From positions 124,001 through 188,000 of the forward strand of contig CAVSQY010000008.1 of assembly GCA_963730285.1 (NCBI GenBank): a DNA stretch of 64,000 nt, written 5' to 3'. Below are positions 16,655 through 26,621 of the stretch, piece by piece (within the stretch, counting starts at the first letter, position 1; each line of letters opens with the position of its first letter). Both the position numbers and the translations under genes were made by a program. Under the pieces are notes generated by a model. That model had not been told where the DNA came from. It saw only the letters and a list, made by a program, of their open reading frames with translations, and searched no databases. This DNA is from JARDZU01 sp963730285. GTDB lineage: Bacteria; Actinomycetota; Acidimicrobiia; Spongiisociales; ZC4RG35.

Positions 16655-16960
16655 TCATCCCTTGAGCTCCGAGAGCTCGTCGACCGAGGCTGTGGAGCGT
16701 CTCCTGAAGATGGCGACGATGATGGCGAGACCGACCACCACCTCAGCGGCGGCCACCACGAGTATGAAGAACACGGCTACCTGGCCGTTCACATCGTTCA
16801 TGGCCCGCCCCGCTGAGATGAGGGTGAGATTGACCGCATTGAGCATCAGCTCGATACACATGAACATGACCAGGGCATTTCGGCGCAGCAGGATTCCAAG
16901 AGACCCGATGAGGAACAACGCTGCCGCCAGACCCATGTACCAGTCGACCGGGACACTCAT
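16655..16960 (-). CDS. nuoK: NADH-quinone oxidoreductase subunit K
   Basis: From MSVPVDWYMGL the product has 101 residues and three helices, the usual size. The helix-2 glutamate is in VMFMCIELMLNAVNL, and the second conserved glutamate in VVAAAEVVVGLAI. It overlaps nuoJ by four bases. Confidence 0.95.
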   Translation of the reverse strand: MSVPVDWYMGLAAALFLIGSLGILLRRNALVMFMCIELMLNAVNLTLISAGRAMNDVNGQVAVFFILVVAAAEVVVGLAIIVAIFRRRSTASVDELSELKG

Positions 16961-17478
16961 GATCTCTTCCGGGCGAATTGGGCGAGCACTATGGCACCGG
17001 CGGCGGCAATGGTCAGGAGCAAGGCGGTCGCCTCGAACGCCAGCACCCAATCGGTGAACAACGGCTCGGCCACGGTCTGAATCGTCCCGTTGGTCGTCTC
17101 GGGTATGACCGCTACGGCGGCGGGCACCCAATCAAAGTCACCAAACAGCGTGAGGACGGCCGCAAACACCACGATGAGACCGGCCAGCGACCCGACCCAG
17201 AGTCTTTGCCTGGGTAGCGGCTCCTCTCGCGTCTCGGCCTTGTCCACCCCGATCAGCATGATCACGAAAAGGAACAAGGTCATGACAGCGCCGGCATAGA
17301 CGATGATCTGCACGGCCGCCACGAAATGGGCTAGTTGGACGACATATAGGACAGCGACCGAGAAGAGCGTGCCCAGGAGCCCCATGGCCGAGTAGACGGG
17401 ATTTCGCGCCACGACGACGGTCACTGCACCGGTCAAGGCGCAGAGCCCGAGTATCACGAACAGGAAGGACTCAACCAT
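16957..17478 (-). CDS. nuoJ: NADH-quinone oxidoreductase subunit J
   Basis: From MVESFLFVILG the product has 173 residues and five helices. The conserved YVVQLAHFVAAVQIIVYAGAVMTLFLFVIML region contains the pi-bulge helix of NuoJ. The start overlaps the nuoI stop by eight bases. Confidence 0.95.
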   Translation of the reverse strand: MVESFLFVILGLCALTGAVTVVVARNPVYSAMGLLGTLFSVAVLYVVQLAHFVAAVQIIVYAGAVMTLFLFVIMLIGVDKAETREEPLPRQRLWVGSLAGLIVVFAAVLTLFGDFDWVPAAVAVIPETTNGTIQTVAEPLFTDWVLAFEATALLLTIAAAGAIVLAQFARKRS

Positions 17479-18130
17479 CTTCGTCGACCATCGGATCGGA
17501 CCGCTCGTCTCGCACGGTCTGTGAAGGCTCGGGATCCCAGCTCGCCGGCCCGGGCGTTCCCTGCCACATCTGATGTCCCTCATAGGCCGCCACCCCGGCC
17601 GGTGCAGTGGCTCGCAGCCATCCGTCGGCGGTGTTCAACTCGTCCATGTCGGCCAGTGGATCGTCAGGGAACATGTGAGGGACATTCCCCTGCCTGTCCA
17701 TTAGGAGAGTCTCCTTGGTGTAGATCGCATCCTGACGATTGGTGGTGGACATCTCGAAGAGACTGGTCATCGTGATCGCCTCGGTTGGGCAAGCCTCGAC
17801 ACACAGCCCACAGAAGATGCACCGCAGCATGTTGATCTCATAGACGAACCCAAAGCGCTCGCCGGGCGACGTCGGACTGCCTTCGTCGTTGTCCTGGCCC
17901 CGGACGTATATGCAGTGAGCCGGGCAGGCACCCGCACACAATTCGCAACCGATGCATTTCTCCATGCCGTCGGGGTAACGATTGAGGACGTGACGGCCAT
18001 GGAAGCGCTGTGGCTTCACCCGCTGGACCTTGGGGTACTCGGTGGTGACCACACCACGACCGGTGATCGTCTTGAGCATGGTTCCGCCGGTCACCCGCAA
18101 ACCCTTCATCAACTCAGTGAGGATGCCCAT
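17471..18130 (-). CDS. nuoI: NADH-quinone oxidoreductase subunit I (2x[4Fe-4S])
   Basis: The product has 219 residues and two ferredoxin motifs, CIGCELCAGACPAHC and CIFCGLCVEACPTEA, which hold clusters N6a and N6b. A C-terminal acidic tail of about 60 residues follows. It links NuoG to NuoB electronically. It begins three bases after nuoH. Confidence 0.95.
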   Translation of the reverse strand: MGILTELMKGLRVTGGTMLKTITGRGVVTTEYPKVQRVKPQRFHGRHVLNRYPDGMEKCIGCELCAGACPAHCIYVRGQDNDEGSPTSPGERFGFVYEINMLRCIFCGLCVEACPTEAITMTSLFEMSTTNRQDAIYTKETLLMDRQGNVPHMFPDDPLADMDELNTADGWLRATAPAGVAAYEGHQMWQGTPGPASWDPEPSQTVRDERSDPMVDEDG

Positions 18131-18133
18131 CGA

Positions 18134-19240
18134 TCAGCTCCAGGGTGCACCGAATTGGCGAAACGAGATAACGAACGTGGAGAGTACGAGCCAACCAAGC
18201 GCTCCGGGGATGAGCCTCTTCCATCCGAGTTGCATGAGCTGGTCGTAACGCAGCCTGGGGAGCGTCGCCCTTATCCAGAAGAACATGAAAACCAAGAAGT
18301 ACGTCTTGAGCAGGAAGTAGACGATGGGGAGAAGGCCCGAGATGAAGGCGGGCAATACGCCTTCGAAAGTCGGCCCGTTCCATCCCCCGAGGAAGAGGGT
18401 GGCGGCCACGGCAGACATCGAGAAGATGTTCACGTATTCGGCCAGGAAGAACATGGCGAACCGCATCCCCGAGTACTCGGTGTGAAACCCCCCGACGATC
18501 TCCTGCTCGGCTTCAACCAGATCGAACGGCGCCCGATTGGTCTCGGCCAGGATGGCGATGGCGAAGATGGCAAACGCCACGATCTGAGGGAAGACGTTCC
18601 AACGTGGCACGAAGCGAAGCACCGGCTCCAATGCCGGTATGGCGTCGGCCCAGGTGCCAGCCTGTCGATTCACGATCTCCGCAAGCGAGAGGGTGCCACC
18701 ATCCCCCTGAGTCGCCGAGAACATGACCACGGCCACCATCGAGAGCCCCATGGCCGCCTCGTATGAGATCGCCTGCGCCGTGGCCCGCACACCGCCGATC
18801 AGGGGGTACTTGGACCCGGATGACCAACCCGCCAGAACGACTGCGTAGACGGCCAACGAGGACATGGCGAGGATGAAGAGCAGCCCGACATTGAGATCGG
18901 CACCCTGAAGGGTCACCGGGTAGTCGCCCAACATGAACGGCTTGCCCCACGGGACCATCATGAAGATCAGAAACGCCGGGATCACCGCCAGGAAGGGAGC
19001 GAGGAGGTACATCCCCAACTCGACCTTGCGTGGGATGATCGACTCCTTGAAGAACAGTTTGAGACCGTCGGCGACGGTCTGGAGAATCCCCCAGGGCCCG
19101 GCCCGATTGGGACCGATCCGGCTCTGCATGTCCGCCACGATCTTCCGCTCCGCCCACACGTTGATGACCGTCACAACCAGCAGGAGGCCAAAGGTGAGCA
19201 CTACCCGAAGAAGGATGATCAAGAACTCGGGCCAGCTCAT
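18134..19240 (-). CDS. nuoH: NADH-quinone oxidoreductase subunit H
   Basis: The product has 368 residues and about eight helices. It shows AERKIVADMQSRIGPNRAGPWGILQ, the quinone-chamber loop with conserved acidic residues (LAETNRAPFDLVEAEQEIVGGFHTEYS) and LRYDQLMQLGWK at the end. It forms the quinone-binding membrane heel of complex I. Confidence 0.97.
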   Translation of the reverse strand: MSWPEFLIILLRVVLTFGLLLVVTVINVWAERKIVADMQSRIGPNRAGPWGILQTVADGLKLFFKESIIPRKVELGMYLLAPFLAVIPAFLIFMMVPWGKPFMLGDYPVTLQGADLNVGLLFILAMSSLAVYAVVLAGWSSGSKYPLIGGVRATAQAISYEAAMGLSMVAVVMFSATQGDGGTLSLAEIVNRQAGTWADAIPALEPVLRFVPRWNVFPQIVAFAIFAIAILAETNRAPFDLVEAEQEIVGGFHTEYSGMRFAMFFLAEYVNIFSMSAVAATLFLGGWNGPTFEGVLPAFISGLLPIVYFLLKTYFLVFMFFWIRATLPRLRYDQLMQLGWKRLIPGALGWLVLSTFVISFRQFGAPWS

Positions 19241-21669
19241 TTGGCCACCGTCGTCACCCTGACGACAGCTTCGGTCCCGAGGGAGGCTGCACCGGGCTGA
19301 TTGAAGGGCACGAACACCACCCCGGGTGGGGTCCTCTCGTCGATGACAGCTGTGAATCCGCCCTCACCCTGCTTGGTGACCAGTTTCACCCGGTGACCGG
19401 CCTGTGCCCCGGCCCGCTTGGCATCCTCGGGATTGAGATGAGCCACCGGCCCTGGGGCGAGGCGATGCAGGATCGGGCCGTGGCGCAGCATCACCCCATC
19501 GTCGTACATGGTGCGGGCCACGTGGAGCGTCAGTGCCGCCTTGGGGGCGGTCGTCCCCTTGACCGCCACCGGTATGTGGGCCAGCGACTGCTCCCCGCTC
19601 ATGGGGATGACGACACCGTCTCTGGCATCCCATTCGAGGTGATCCCAGGTGACCCCTTCGTAGGCAGGGGCGGTCTCGGAGATCTCCTTGGCAATCGTCG
19701 TCGCAGATGCGAGATCGATCGGCCGACCGGTCCGCTCGGCAAGGTCGGCCAGGATCGCCCAATCGGGCCTGGTCTGACCAGGTCCCGGCGAAAGGGCATT
19801 CAGCTTCTGAACCCGCCCTTCTATGTTGGTGGCGGTCCCCTCCTTCTCGGCAAAAGCGGCCGCCGGGAGGATCACATCGGCATGGCGGTTCGAGTCGTTC
19901 AGGAACAGGTCGAGTGACACCACATACTCAGCTGCTTCCAGAGCAAGTGAGGCGATTCGGGAATCGGGCATGTCGCGAACCGGGTCGGCTCCGACCAGCA
20001 TCAGCAACCGGATACTCCCCGCATCGAGGGCCTCCAATATCCGACGGGTATCACGTCCTCGGCTTGGGGGGACGCCGCCCCAGTGGGCGGCGAGCCGCTC
20101 CCGACCCTGATCATCGAAGGAGACCCGCCCGGGGAGCAGATCAGGAGCGAGCCCCATGTCCAAGGCCCCAAACAGGTTTCCCCTGCGAGCAAGAGGGATG
20201 ATGCGGGCGCTCCCGGCCCGATCTCGGGCAAACGCGGCCACCGCCTCGGCCAGATCGGGGCCGTCGGCAAACGATGCCATGCCAACCAGTGCCACGACCC
20301 TCTCGGCGCTCAACGCATCCAGGACGTCGGGATGGGTGCCATCGGCCAGCTCTTGGAGGAGTGCGTAGCCACCACCCGGGCGGTACTGGAGCTTGTGCGT
20401 GGCGCGATCGTCCAGACCGGTCCCACGCGGGTGGACGACCACGAGCCTGACGCCGAGCATTTGAGCCGCTCGGCGAGCTCGCAGGTAGAGCGTTGGGTGC
20501 TCCTCTTTGAGATCGGGCCCCCAGACGAGGATGGTGTCGGCCTCGTCGAGATCGGAGATGATCCCTCGATCGACGGTGGCTGCCAGGAAGTGTGAGGCCA
20601 GCGCATCGTCGACCCGGGCGTCGACGTTGTTGGTCCCGAGCACGACCCTGGCGAACTTGGAGAGCGCATAGGCGTCCTCGTTGGTGCCGTGCGCCCCACC
20701 GATCACCCCAAAGGCATCACCACCGTCCTCGGACCGGATCAGCTCGATGCGATCGGAGACCATGTCCAGCGCCTCGGACCACGACACCGAAACCAGATCT
20801 CCGTCACGACGTGCGAGGGGCTGGGTCAGCCGGAGGTCTGACTCTATGTACTGAAAACCGAACCGGTCCTTGTCCGACAGCCAACCGTGGTTGGTCGCGT
20901 CATTGTCGACTCCCACCAGTCGAAGGATCTCATTCTGACTGGCATGAATCGCGACGCGGGGGTGCGCCGTGTCGTGCATCGACGAGCTCTCCACCACCCG
21001 CAAATCCCATGGTCTGGCACGGAACCGGTAGATGGTCGACGTCAATGCGCCGACGGGGCATATCTGGATGGTGTTGCCCGAGAAGTAGGAGGAGAACGGC
21101 AGATCAGGGAAGGTGTTGACCTCCGTCTCGTTGCCTCGGGATTGAAACTCGATGAGAGGATCGCCGCTGATCTCCTCGGAGAACCGGGTGCAACGGGCGC
21201 AGAGGATGCAACGCTCCCGGTCGAGCAGAACCAGATCGGAGATCGGGATCGGCTTCTCGAAGTGGCGCTTGATCTCGACGAAGCGACTCTCCCCCGGGCC
21301 ATGGGAGAAGGCTTGGTCCTGGAGCGGGCACTCACCGCCTTTGTCACAGACCGGGCAGTCGAGAGGGTGGTTTGCCAGGAGAAACTCGAGAACGCCCTCC
21401 TGTGCCTTCTTGACGGTGTCACTCTGCGTGTCGACCACCATCCCGTCAGCCACTGGATTGGTGCAGGAAGTGATCAGCATCTTCCCGCGAGGAGTCTCGA
21501 TCTCGACGAGGCACATCCGGCACATACCGACCGGCTCCATGCGCTCGTGCCAGCAAAACCTCGGGATGTAGGTGCCTTCGTCCTGGGCGGCCTTGATGAT
21601 CATCGACCCTGCCGACACCTCATGGGCAACGCCGTCGATCGTGATACCGACCTTCTCGGGGTCAGGCAT
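19237..21669 (-). CDS. nuoG: NADH-quinone oxidoreductase subunit G
   Basis: From MPDPEKVGITIDG the product has 810 residues. The N terminus carries the [2Fe-2S] site (CWHERMEPVGMCRMC...C), the His-ligated cluster (HPLDCPVCDKGGEC) and the CILCARCTRFSEE...C cluster. A molybdopterin oxidoreductase-like domain without cofactor function follows. An upstream in-frame GTG or CTG codon would only add residues read from the overlap with nuoF. Confidence 0.95.
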   Translation of the reverse strand: MPDPEKVGITIDGVAHEVSAGSMIIKAAQDEGTYIPRFCWHERMEPVGMCRMCLVEIETPRGKMLITSCTNPVADGMVVDTQSDTVKKAQEGVLEFLLANHPLDCPVCDKGGECPLQDQAFSHGPGESRFVEIKRHFEKPIPISDLVLLDRERCILCARCTRFSEEISGDPLIEFQSRGNETEVNTFPDLPFSSYFSGNTIQICPVGALTSTIYRFRARPWDLRVVESSSMHDTAHPRVAIHASQNEILRLVGVDNDATNHGWLSDKDRFGFQYIESDLRLTQPLARRDGDLVSVSWSEALDMVSDRIELIRSEDGGDAFGVIGGAHGTNEDAYALSKFARVVLGTNNVDARVDDALASHFLAATVDRGIISDLDEADTILVWGPDLKEEHPTLYLRARRAAQMLGVRLVVVHPRGTGLDDRATHKLQYRPGGGYALLQELADGTHPDVLDALSAERVVALVGMASFADGPDLAEAVAAFARDRAGSARIIPLARRGNLFGALDMGLAPDLLPGRVSFDDQGRERLAAHWGGVPPSRGRDTRRILEALDAGSIRLLMLVGADPVRDMPDSRIASLALEAAEYVVSLDLFLNDSNRHADVILPAAAFAEKEGTATNIEGRVQKLNALSPGPGQTRPDWAILADLAERTGRPIDLASATTIAKEISETAPAYEGVTWDHLEWDARDGVVIPMSGEQSLAHIPVAVKGTTAPKAALTLHVARTMYDDGVMLRHGPILHRLAPGPVAHLNPEDAKRAGAQAGHRVKLVTKQGEGGFTAVIDERTPPGVVFVPFNQPGAASLGTEAVVRVTTVAK

Positions 21670-23026
21670 CGGGATCACCCACCTCGATTGACACGCCGTG
21701 CAGCGGAGCACCCACGAGGGTTGGCTGTCGATCAGGTCTCAATGGGCAGCCACCCATCTCGACATGGGCCCGCACCTCGTCCCGGAAATAGTCTCTCAAC
21801 GCCAGGACCGGCGACACCGCCGACGGCCCCAGCGGGCAAATGGTGGTCATCTTCGGTGGCCAGCCGAGGCCGACGCTGATGTTGTCCGACACGTCGAGGA
21901 GGACATCGAGATCGACCGGGCGCCCCTGGCCATCCTCGATCCTGCGGAGGATCATCTCCATCCAGGTTGTCCCCTCGCGGCACGGCGTGCACTGGCCACA
22001 CGACTCGTGGGAGAAGAACCTGACCACTCTCTCGGCCGCACGCACGACGCACGTCGTCTCGTCCATGACGATCACAGCACCCGAGCCGAGCATGGACCCG
22101 GCTTTGGCGGTGGCATCTTTGGTGATCTCCAGGTCGAGATGCTGGTCGGGGACGAACCAGGGGGCTGAGGCGCCGCCTGGGATCCACGTCTTCAGCTCGT
22201 GGCCCTCCCTGATGCCACCGGCGATGTCATAGATCAGGTCTCTCCAGGTGATCCCGTGGGCCAGCTCGTAGTTGCCCGGCTTCCGGACATGACCCGAGAT
22301 CGACATCATGAAGGTACCGGTGTCCGCTTCATGGGCGAGAGCCTTGTACTTCTCGGCGCCCACACTGAGGACATGGGGGAGATTGGAGACCGTCTCAACG
22401 TTGTTGACGATGGTGGGCTTCATGTAGAGGCCCTTGGCTGCGGGGAAGTATGGCGGTTTGAGACGGGGCTCCCCACGCCGACCCTCGAGACTGTTGATCA
22501 GCGCGGTCTCCTCACCACAGATATATGCCCCGGCGCCAAGATGCACCGTCATTTCGAGGTCGTAGTCCGAGCCGAAGATTCCCTTGCCCAGATAGCCTTT
22601 CTCATATGCGGCATCGACGGCAGCCTGGATGCGACGCGCCGGCTTCGCATACTCCCCGCGAATGTAGACGAAGGCGTCGTGAACCTCGTTGGCTACCGCG
22701 GTGATGATCGCCCCCTCGACCACCTGGTGTGGATCTCGCTCGAGCAACTGACGATCTTTGAAGGTGCCGGGCTCGGACTCATCCCCGTTGACGACCAGGT
22801 AAGCGGGACGCGCCGGTGCCAGGAAACTCCATTTCAGACCGGCAGAGAAGGCCGCCCCTCCGCGGCCGAGGAGCCCGCTGGCCTTGACCAACTCGACCAG
22901 GTCGTCCCGGGTCATGCCAACCGCTCGCCGTGCTTGGGTGTATCCCCCGGTGGCCTCGTAACGACTCAGCGTGTGCGAGTCGGCCGGATGATCCATCATC
23001 CTCTTGGTGACGATTGGGTCGGTCAC
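21662..23026 (-). CDS. nuoF: NADH-quinone oxidoreductase subunit F (NADH/FMN binding)
   Basis: The product has 454 residues. The FMN/NADH site is at LLGRGGAAFSAGLKW and VNGDESEPGTFKDR, with YICGEETALINSLEG. The N3 cluster ligands are in ESCGQCTPCREGT and the later cysteine in TTICPLGPSAV. It oxidises NADH and passes electrons to NuoE/G. It overlaps nuoE by four bases and nuoG by eight. Confidence 0.97.
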   Translation of the reverse strand: MTDPIVTKRMMDHPADSHTLSRYEATGGYTQARRAVGMTRDDLVELVKASGLLGRGGAAFSAGLKWSFLAPARPAYLVVNGDESEPGTFKDRQLLERDPHQVVEGAIITAVANEVHDAFVYIRGEYAKPARRIQAAVDAAYEKGYLGKGIFGSDYDLEMTVHLGAGAYICGEETALINSLEGRRGEPRLKPPYFPAAKGLYMKPTIVNNVETVSNLPHVLSVGAEKYKALAHEADTGTFMMSISGHVRKPGNYELAHGITWRDLIYDIAGGIREGHELKTWIPGGASAPWFVPDQHLDLEITKDATAKAGSMLGSGAVIVMDETTCVVRAAERVVRFFSHESCGQCTPCREGTTWMEMILRRIEDGQGRPVDLDVLLDVSDNISVGLGWPPKMTTICPLGPSAVSPVLALRDYFRDEVRAHVEMGGCPLRPDRQPTLVGAPLHGVSIEVGDPDA

Positions 23027-23646
23027 CCGGTGGTCTCGCTTCCCACGGTCCCCAGGGGCTGAAAGGCGGGATAAGGCCCAACGGCACCATTCTCTTCACG
23101 CACTGCCCAATCGAAGCTCCGGGCACCGCCGAACAGACCCTGCATCTCATCGCTGTTGACCACTTCGGGTCGGGCGTTTCGCAGCCAGTTGACCAGCTCA
23201 CGCGCCTTGCCCGGCGTCACGCCCTCGATCAGCTCGTAATTGACCTGAACCGCCGGAGCACCACCACAGGCGCCGATGCATTCCGCATGCTCCACCGAGA
23301 GCAGACCATCTTCGTCGGTCTCACCATTGGGGACACCCGATTCGTCCTCGACGGAATGGAGCACGTCGTCTCCTCCCATGAGCATGCAGGAGATGGACGT
23401 GCAACACGATATGAGGTACCGGCCCGTCCTCTCCCGCTTGTACATCGTGTAGAAACTGGCGACCGACTGGACCTGGGCCGGCGTGATGCCTATCCATCGG
23501 GCCACTTCCTCCATCCCCTCAGTGGTGAGACGCCCTTCTTCGGCCATCGCCAGGTAGAGCAGAGGCATCACGGCCGATCGCTTCTGCGGGTATCGGGCGA
23601 TGATCTCTCGGGCGCGCTCCTGGGTTGCCTCCGACCAGTGATCCAT
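23023..23646 (-). CDS. nuoE: NADH-quinone oxidoreductase subunit E ([2Fe-2S])
   Basis: From MDHWSEATQERA the product has 207 residues. A TTG nine codons upstream is an alternative start. The thioredoxin-like [2Fe-2S] domain shows C-x4-C (CTSISC) and C-x3-C (CIGAC). It is the first gene after the interruption of the nuo cluster, so it needs its own promoter or read-through past an opposing gene. The 100 bases upstream are shared with the divergent amidohydrolase. Confidence 0.93.
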   Translation of the reverse strand: MDHWSEATQERAREIIARYPQKRSAVMPLLYLAMAEEGRLTTEGMEEVARWIGITPAQVQSVASFYTMYKRERTGRYLISCCTSISCMLMGGDDVLHSVEDESGVPNGETDEDGLLSVEHAECIGACGGAPAVQVNYELIEGVTPGKARELVNWLRNARPEVVNSDEMQGLFGGARSFDWAVREENGAVGPYPAFQPLGTVGSETTG

Positions 23647-23746
23647 CGAGTCGGAGAATAGGTATCCCCCCAATCAGGGGCGAAACCAGCACCTGCCAAA
23701 GTGGAGATCTGCACCAGCTCCGCTGACAGGGCAGAATGAGGGGACG

Positions 23747-25210
23747 ATGCCGCGTTCGTGGCGCGACGAGGACCCGGGACTGCCGATCGCCTTTGGCCAG
23801 TGCTCCAATGGGGAGTACCAGCCTGAGCCGCTGACTCCCGCTCGGGTCGAGATGGAGAAGCTGGCGCGGTGGGAGGTCGATCGCGCCATACGGAGTACCG
23901 GTCTCTCCCGACGTCAATTCCTCCGGTCTGTCTGCGCCCTCGCCGTGTCACTCGCCGCCATCGACACCACCGTCGCCCGCGCCCTGGGAGTGCCACCGGG
24001 TCTGTGGTATCCCTTCGACCCGACCGCGAGACACGACACCGACGCCGCTCGCGCCACCCTGGGACCGCGTCAATTCGTGTTCGACGTTCAGGGACACCTC
24101 CTGGAATACGACCTCGACCCATCGACGAGGGGAGACTGGTTCTGGGGGAGACAGTTCCCCCAAGCCAACTGTGAGGAAGAGGACGATCCCCGGGCCTGCT
24201 TTGCCACCAATCACTTCCTCGAGGAAATCTTCATCCGGTCCGATACCACCATGGTCGCCTTATCCGGCCTCCCGATCCTCCCCGAGGGGAGCCCGCTTCC
24301 CCCCGACGTCATGGAAGACACACGACAAGTGGTGCAAGCGCTCTCCGGCGATCAGAGAGTGATCGTCAATGCGCTGGCCCTGCCACAGGTCGCTCCCATC
24401 AACTCTGTGATCGAAGAAATGGACCGAACACTCTCCGAGAACGTCATTTCGGGCTGGAAGACCTTCACCCACTTCCCCACCAACATCCATTGGTGGTTGG
24501 ACGACCACGACCCGAGTCTTCCCCAGGTCGGAAACGTCTTCCTAGATCACGTGGCCGATGTGGGCGTCCCGATCGTCTTCATCCACAAGGGGTTGTCCGA
24601 TGGGACCAGATACGGCTCGCCCGAGGATGTCGGCCCGGCGGCGAAGGCCCATCCCGACGTGAAATTCGTCATCTACCACTCAGGCTTCGAGGTTGGCCAA
24701 CGAGAAGGCCCTTACACCGAAGCGGCTGCCAACCGTGGTGTCAACCGTCTCATCACCTCGCTGCGCAAGGCCGGGATCGGACCCGGTGAGAACGTGTATG
24801 CCGAGATCGGGTCGACCTGGTGGCATCTGCTTCGCCGGCCCAACGAGGCGGCGCACGTGCTGGGAAAGCTCCTCATCGCCTTTGGCGAGGACAACATCCT
24901 CTGGGGCACCGACTCGATCTTCTACGGCTCGCCCCAGGGTCAAATAGACGCACTGCGCGCCTTTCAAATCCCCGCCGAGACAAGGGAGCGCTTCGGCTAT
25001 CCGAAACTGACCGATGGAGTGAAGGCCAAGATCCTCGGCTGGAACGCGGTGGGTCTCTACGACATCGACCCCATCACCGATCCGGTCGATTTCACCATCG
25101 ACGAATTGGAAGCCGCCCGAGTCGAGCACCCGGTCCCCACCATGACCTGGGGACCGTCGACCACAGAGGAAGTCCGTGAGTTCCGTTTCCACCACCGGGG
25201 CTGGCCCTGA
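23747..25210 (+). CDS. Exported amidohydrolase-family protein (metal-dependent hydrolase)
   Basis: The product has 487 residues and a twin-arginine signal set unusually far in, at residues 54-80 (LSRRQFLRSVCALAVSLAA). The mature part has the TIM-barrel amidohydrolase pattern of the COG2159 type: DVQGHLLEYD at the first metal site, FIHKGL, IYHSGFE and WGTDSIFYGSPQ with the conserved Asp. The usual first H-x-H is D-x-x-G-H here. It is encoded opposite to nuo, between nuoE and nuoD, and is the only foreign gene in the cluster. Substrate unknown. Confidence 0.75.
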   Translation: MPRSWRDEDPGLPIAFGQCSNGEYQPEPLTPARVEMEKLARWEVDRAIRSTGLSRRQFLRSVCALAVSLAAIDTTVARALGVPPGLWYPFDPTARHDTDAARATLGPRQFVFDVQGHLLEYDLDPSTRGDWFWGRQFPQANCEEEDDPRACFATNHFLEEIFIRSDTTMVALSGLPILPEGSPLPPDVMEDTRQVVQALSGDQRVIVNALALPQVAPINSVIEEMDRTLSENVISGWKTFTHFPTNIHWWLDDHDPSLPQVGNVFLDHVADVGVPIVFIHKGLSDGTRYGSPEDVGPAAKAHPDVKFVIYHSGFEVGQREGPYTEAAANRGVNRLITSLRKAGIGPGENVYAEIGSTWWHLLRRPNEAAHVLGKLLIAFGEDNILWGTDSIFYGSPQGQIDALRAFQIPAETRERFGYPKLTDGVKAKILGWNAVGLYDIDPITDPVDFTIDELEAARVEHPVPTMTWGPSTTEEVREFRFHHRGWP

Positions 25211-25271
25211 GATCGAACCGTGTGCAACCAGCCACCACCACGGTGGGCGACTACACGCCGGAGAGGGTTGG

Positions 25272-26621
25272 TTACCGGTCGACGTCGCCCATGACCGGGT
25301 CCATCGAGGCGATCGTGGCCACGGTGTCGGCCATCAGCGAGTCTGCCATGGCGATGGGGAGACCCTGGAGGTTGGCGAAGGATGGGGCCCGGGTGTGCAT
25401 TCGATAGGGCCGGGCGTTGCCGTCGGAGACCAGATAGCACCCCAGCTCACCGCGAGGTGACTCGACGGCCACGTACACCTCACCGGCGGGGACCTTGAAA
25501 CCTTCGGTGAACAGCTTGAAATGATGGATCAGGGCTTCCATCGACTGATCGATTCGCGCCCTGGGTGGAGGAGTTACCTTTCGATCGTCCACGCGATAGT
25601 CACCATTCGGCATGCTGTCCATCACCTGCTCGGCGATTCCCAGCGACTGATGGATCTCCTCGACCCTCACCCGGTAGCGGTCGTAGACGTCACCATGCTC
25701 ACCGGTGGGGACCGAGAACTCGTATCGCTCGATCCCGCTGTAAGGAAAGGCCTTCCTCAGATCCCACTCGACACCGGCGGCCCGTAGAGGAGGGCCCGTG
25801 ATGCCGTACGCCACCGCCTCCTCGGGGGTGATCACCCCGACCCCGCGCGTCCGTGAGTTCCAGATCGGATTGTTTTGGAGCAGATCGTCGTACTGCCCCA
25901 GGCGATAGGGGATCTCCTCGAGGATCGCCGCCACGTCGTCCTTCCACCCCGGTGGGAGATCGGCGGCAACGCCCCCGGGCCGGATGAAGTTGTGGTTCAT
26001 GCGCAATCCGGTGGCCTTCTCGAAGAAGGCCAGGATCATCTCCCGTTCCCGGAAGCCATAGAGCAACATCGAGAGGGCGCCGATGTCCATCCCATTTGTG
26101 GCGAGGGCGACCAGATGCGAAGTGACCCGGTTCAGCTCGGTGAGGAGGACCCGGATGGCCGCCGCCCGCGGGGGAACCTCGATGCCCAGGAGTTGCTCAA
26201 CGGCGAGCGAGTAGCAGAGCTCGTTGTGGAATGGGGCGAGATAGTCCATACGCGTGACATTGGTCCCGCCCTGTGAGAAGTTGAGCTCCTCGGCCGTCTT
26301 CTCCATGCCGGTGTGCAGATAACCGATGATCGGCTTGGTCCGCCGGATGATCTCGCCCTCGAGCTCGATCTGGAGACGTAGCACACCGTGGGTGGACGGG
26401 TGTTGTGGGCCCATGTTCACGATCATCCGCTCGTCCTGGTCATCGGACAAGTCGTCAAACACGTAGTCGTCATCGACCTCGCGACCGAATTGCTCGCTGA
26501 GCCTCGCCTCGGACTCGTGGTCAGAGATCTCCTGGGCGCCCTCGTCGGTCGGGCTGAACTGCGGCTCCTCTGTGCCCGCCACCCAGACGTCAACAGTTTC
26601 CACGGTCTCGCTCTCATCCAT
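25272..26621 (-). CDS. nuoD: NADH-quinone oxidoreductase subunit D
   Basis: The product has 449 residues. The 49-kDa core starts at residue 66 (MIVNMGPQHPSTHGVLRL) and ends with the canonical DPVMGDVDR. The quinone-site His and Tyr environment is intact. The first 65 residues form a strongly acidic extension (DYVFDDLSDDQDER) that NuoD of most bacteria lacks. ATG 26621 directly abuts the nuoC stop, so the extension is probably real, although an internal ATG at the core is possible. Confidence 0.93.
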   Translation of the reverse strand: MDESETVETVDVWVAGTEEPQFSPTDEGAQEISDHESEARLSEQFGREVDDDYVFDDLSDDQDERMIVNMGPQHPSTHGVLRLQIELEGEIIRRTKPIIGYLHTGMEKTAEELNFSQGGTNVTRMDYLAPFHNELCYSLAVEQLLGIEVPPRAAAIRVLLTELNRVTSHLVALATNGMDIGALSMLLYGFREREMILAFFEKATGLRMNHNFIRPGGVAADLPPGWKDDVAAILEEIPYRLGQYDDLLQNNPIWNSRTRGVGVITPEEAVAYGITGPPLRAAGVEWDLRKAFPYSGIERYEFSVPTGEHGDVYDRYRVRVEEIHQSLGIAEQVMDSMPNGDYRVDDRKVTPPPRARIDQSMEALIHHFKLFTEGFKVPAGEVYVAVESPRGELGCYLVSDGNARPYRMHTRAPSFANLQGLPIAMADSLMADTVATIASMDPVMGDVDR

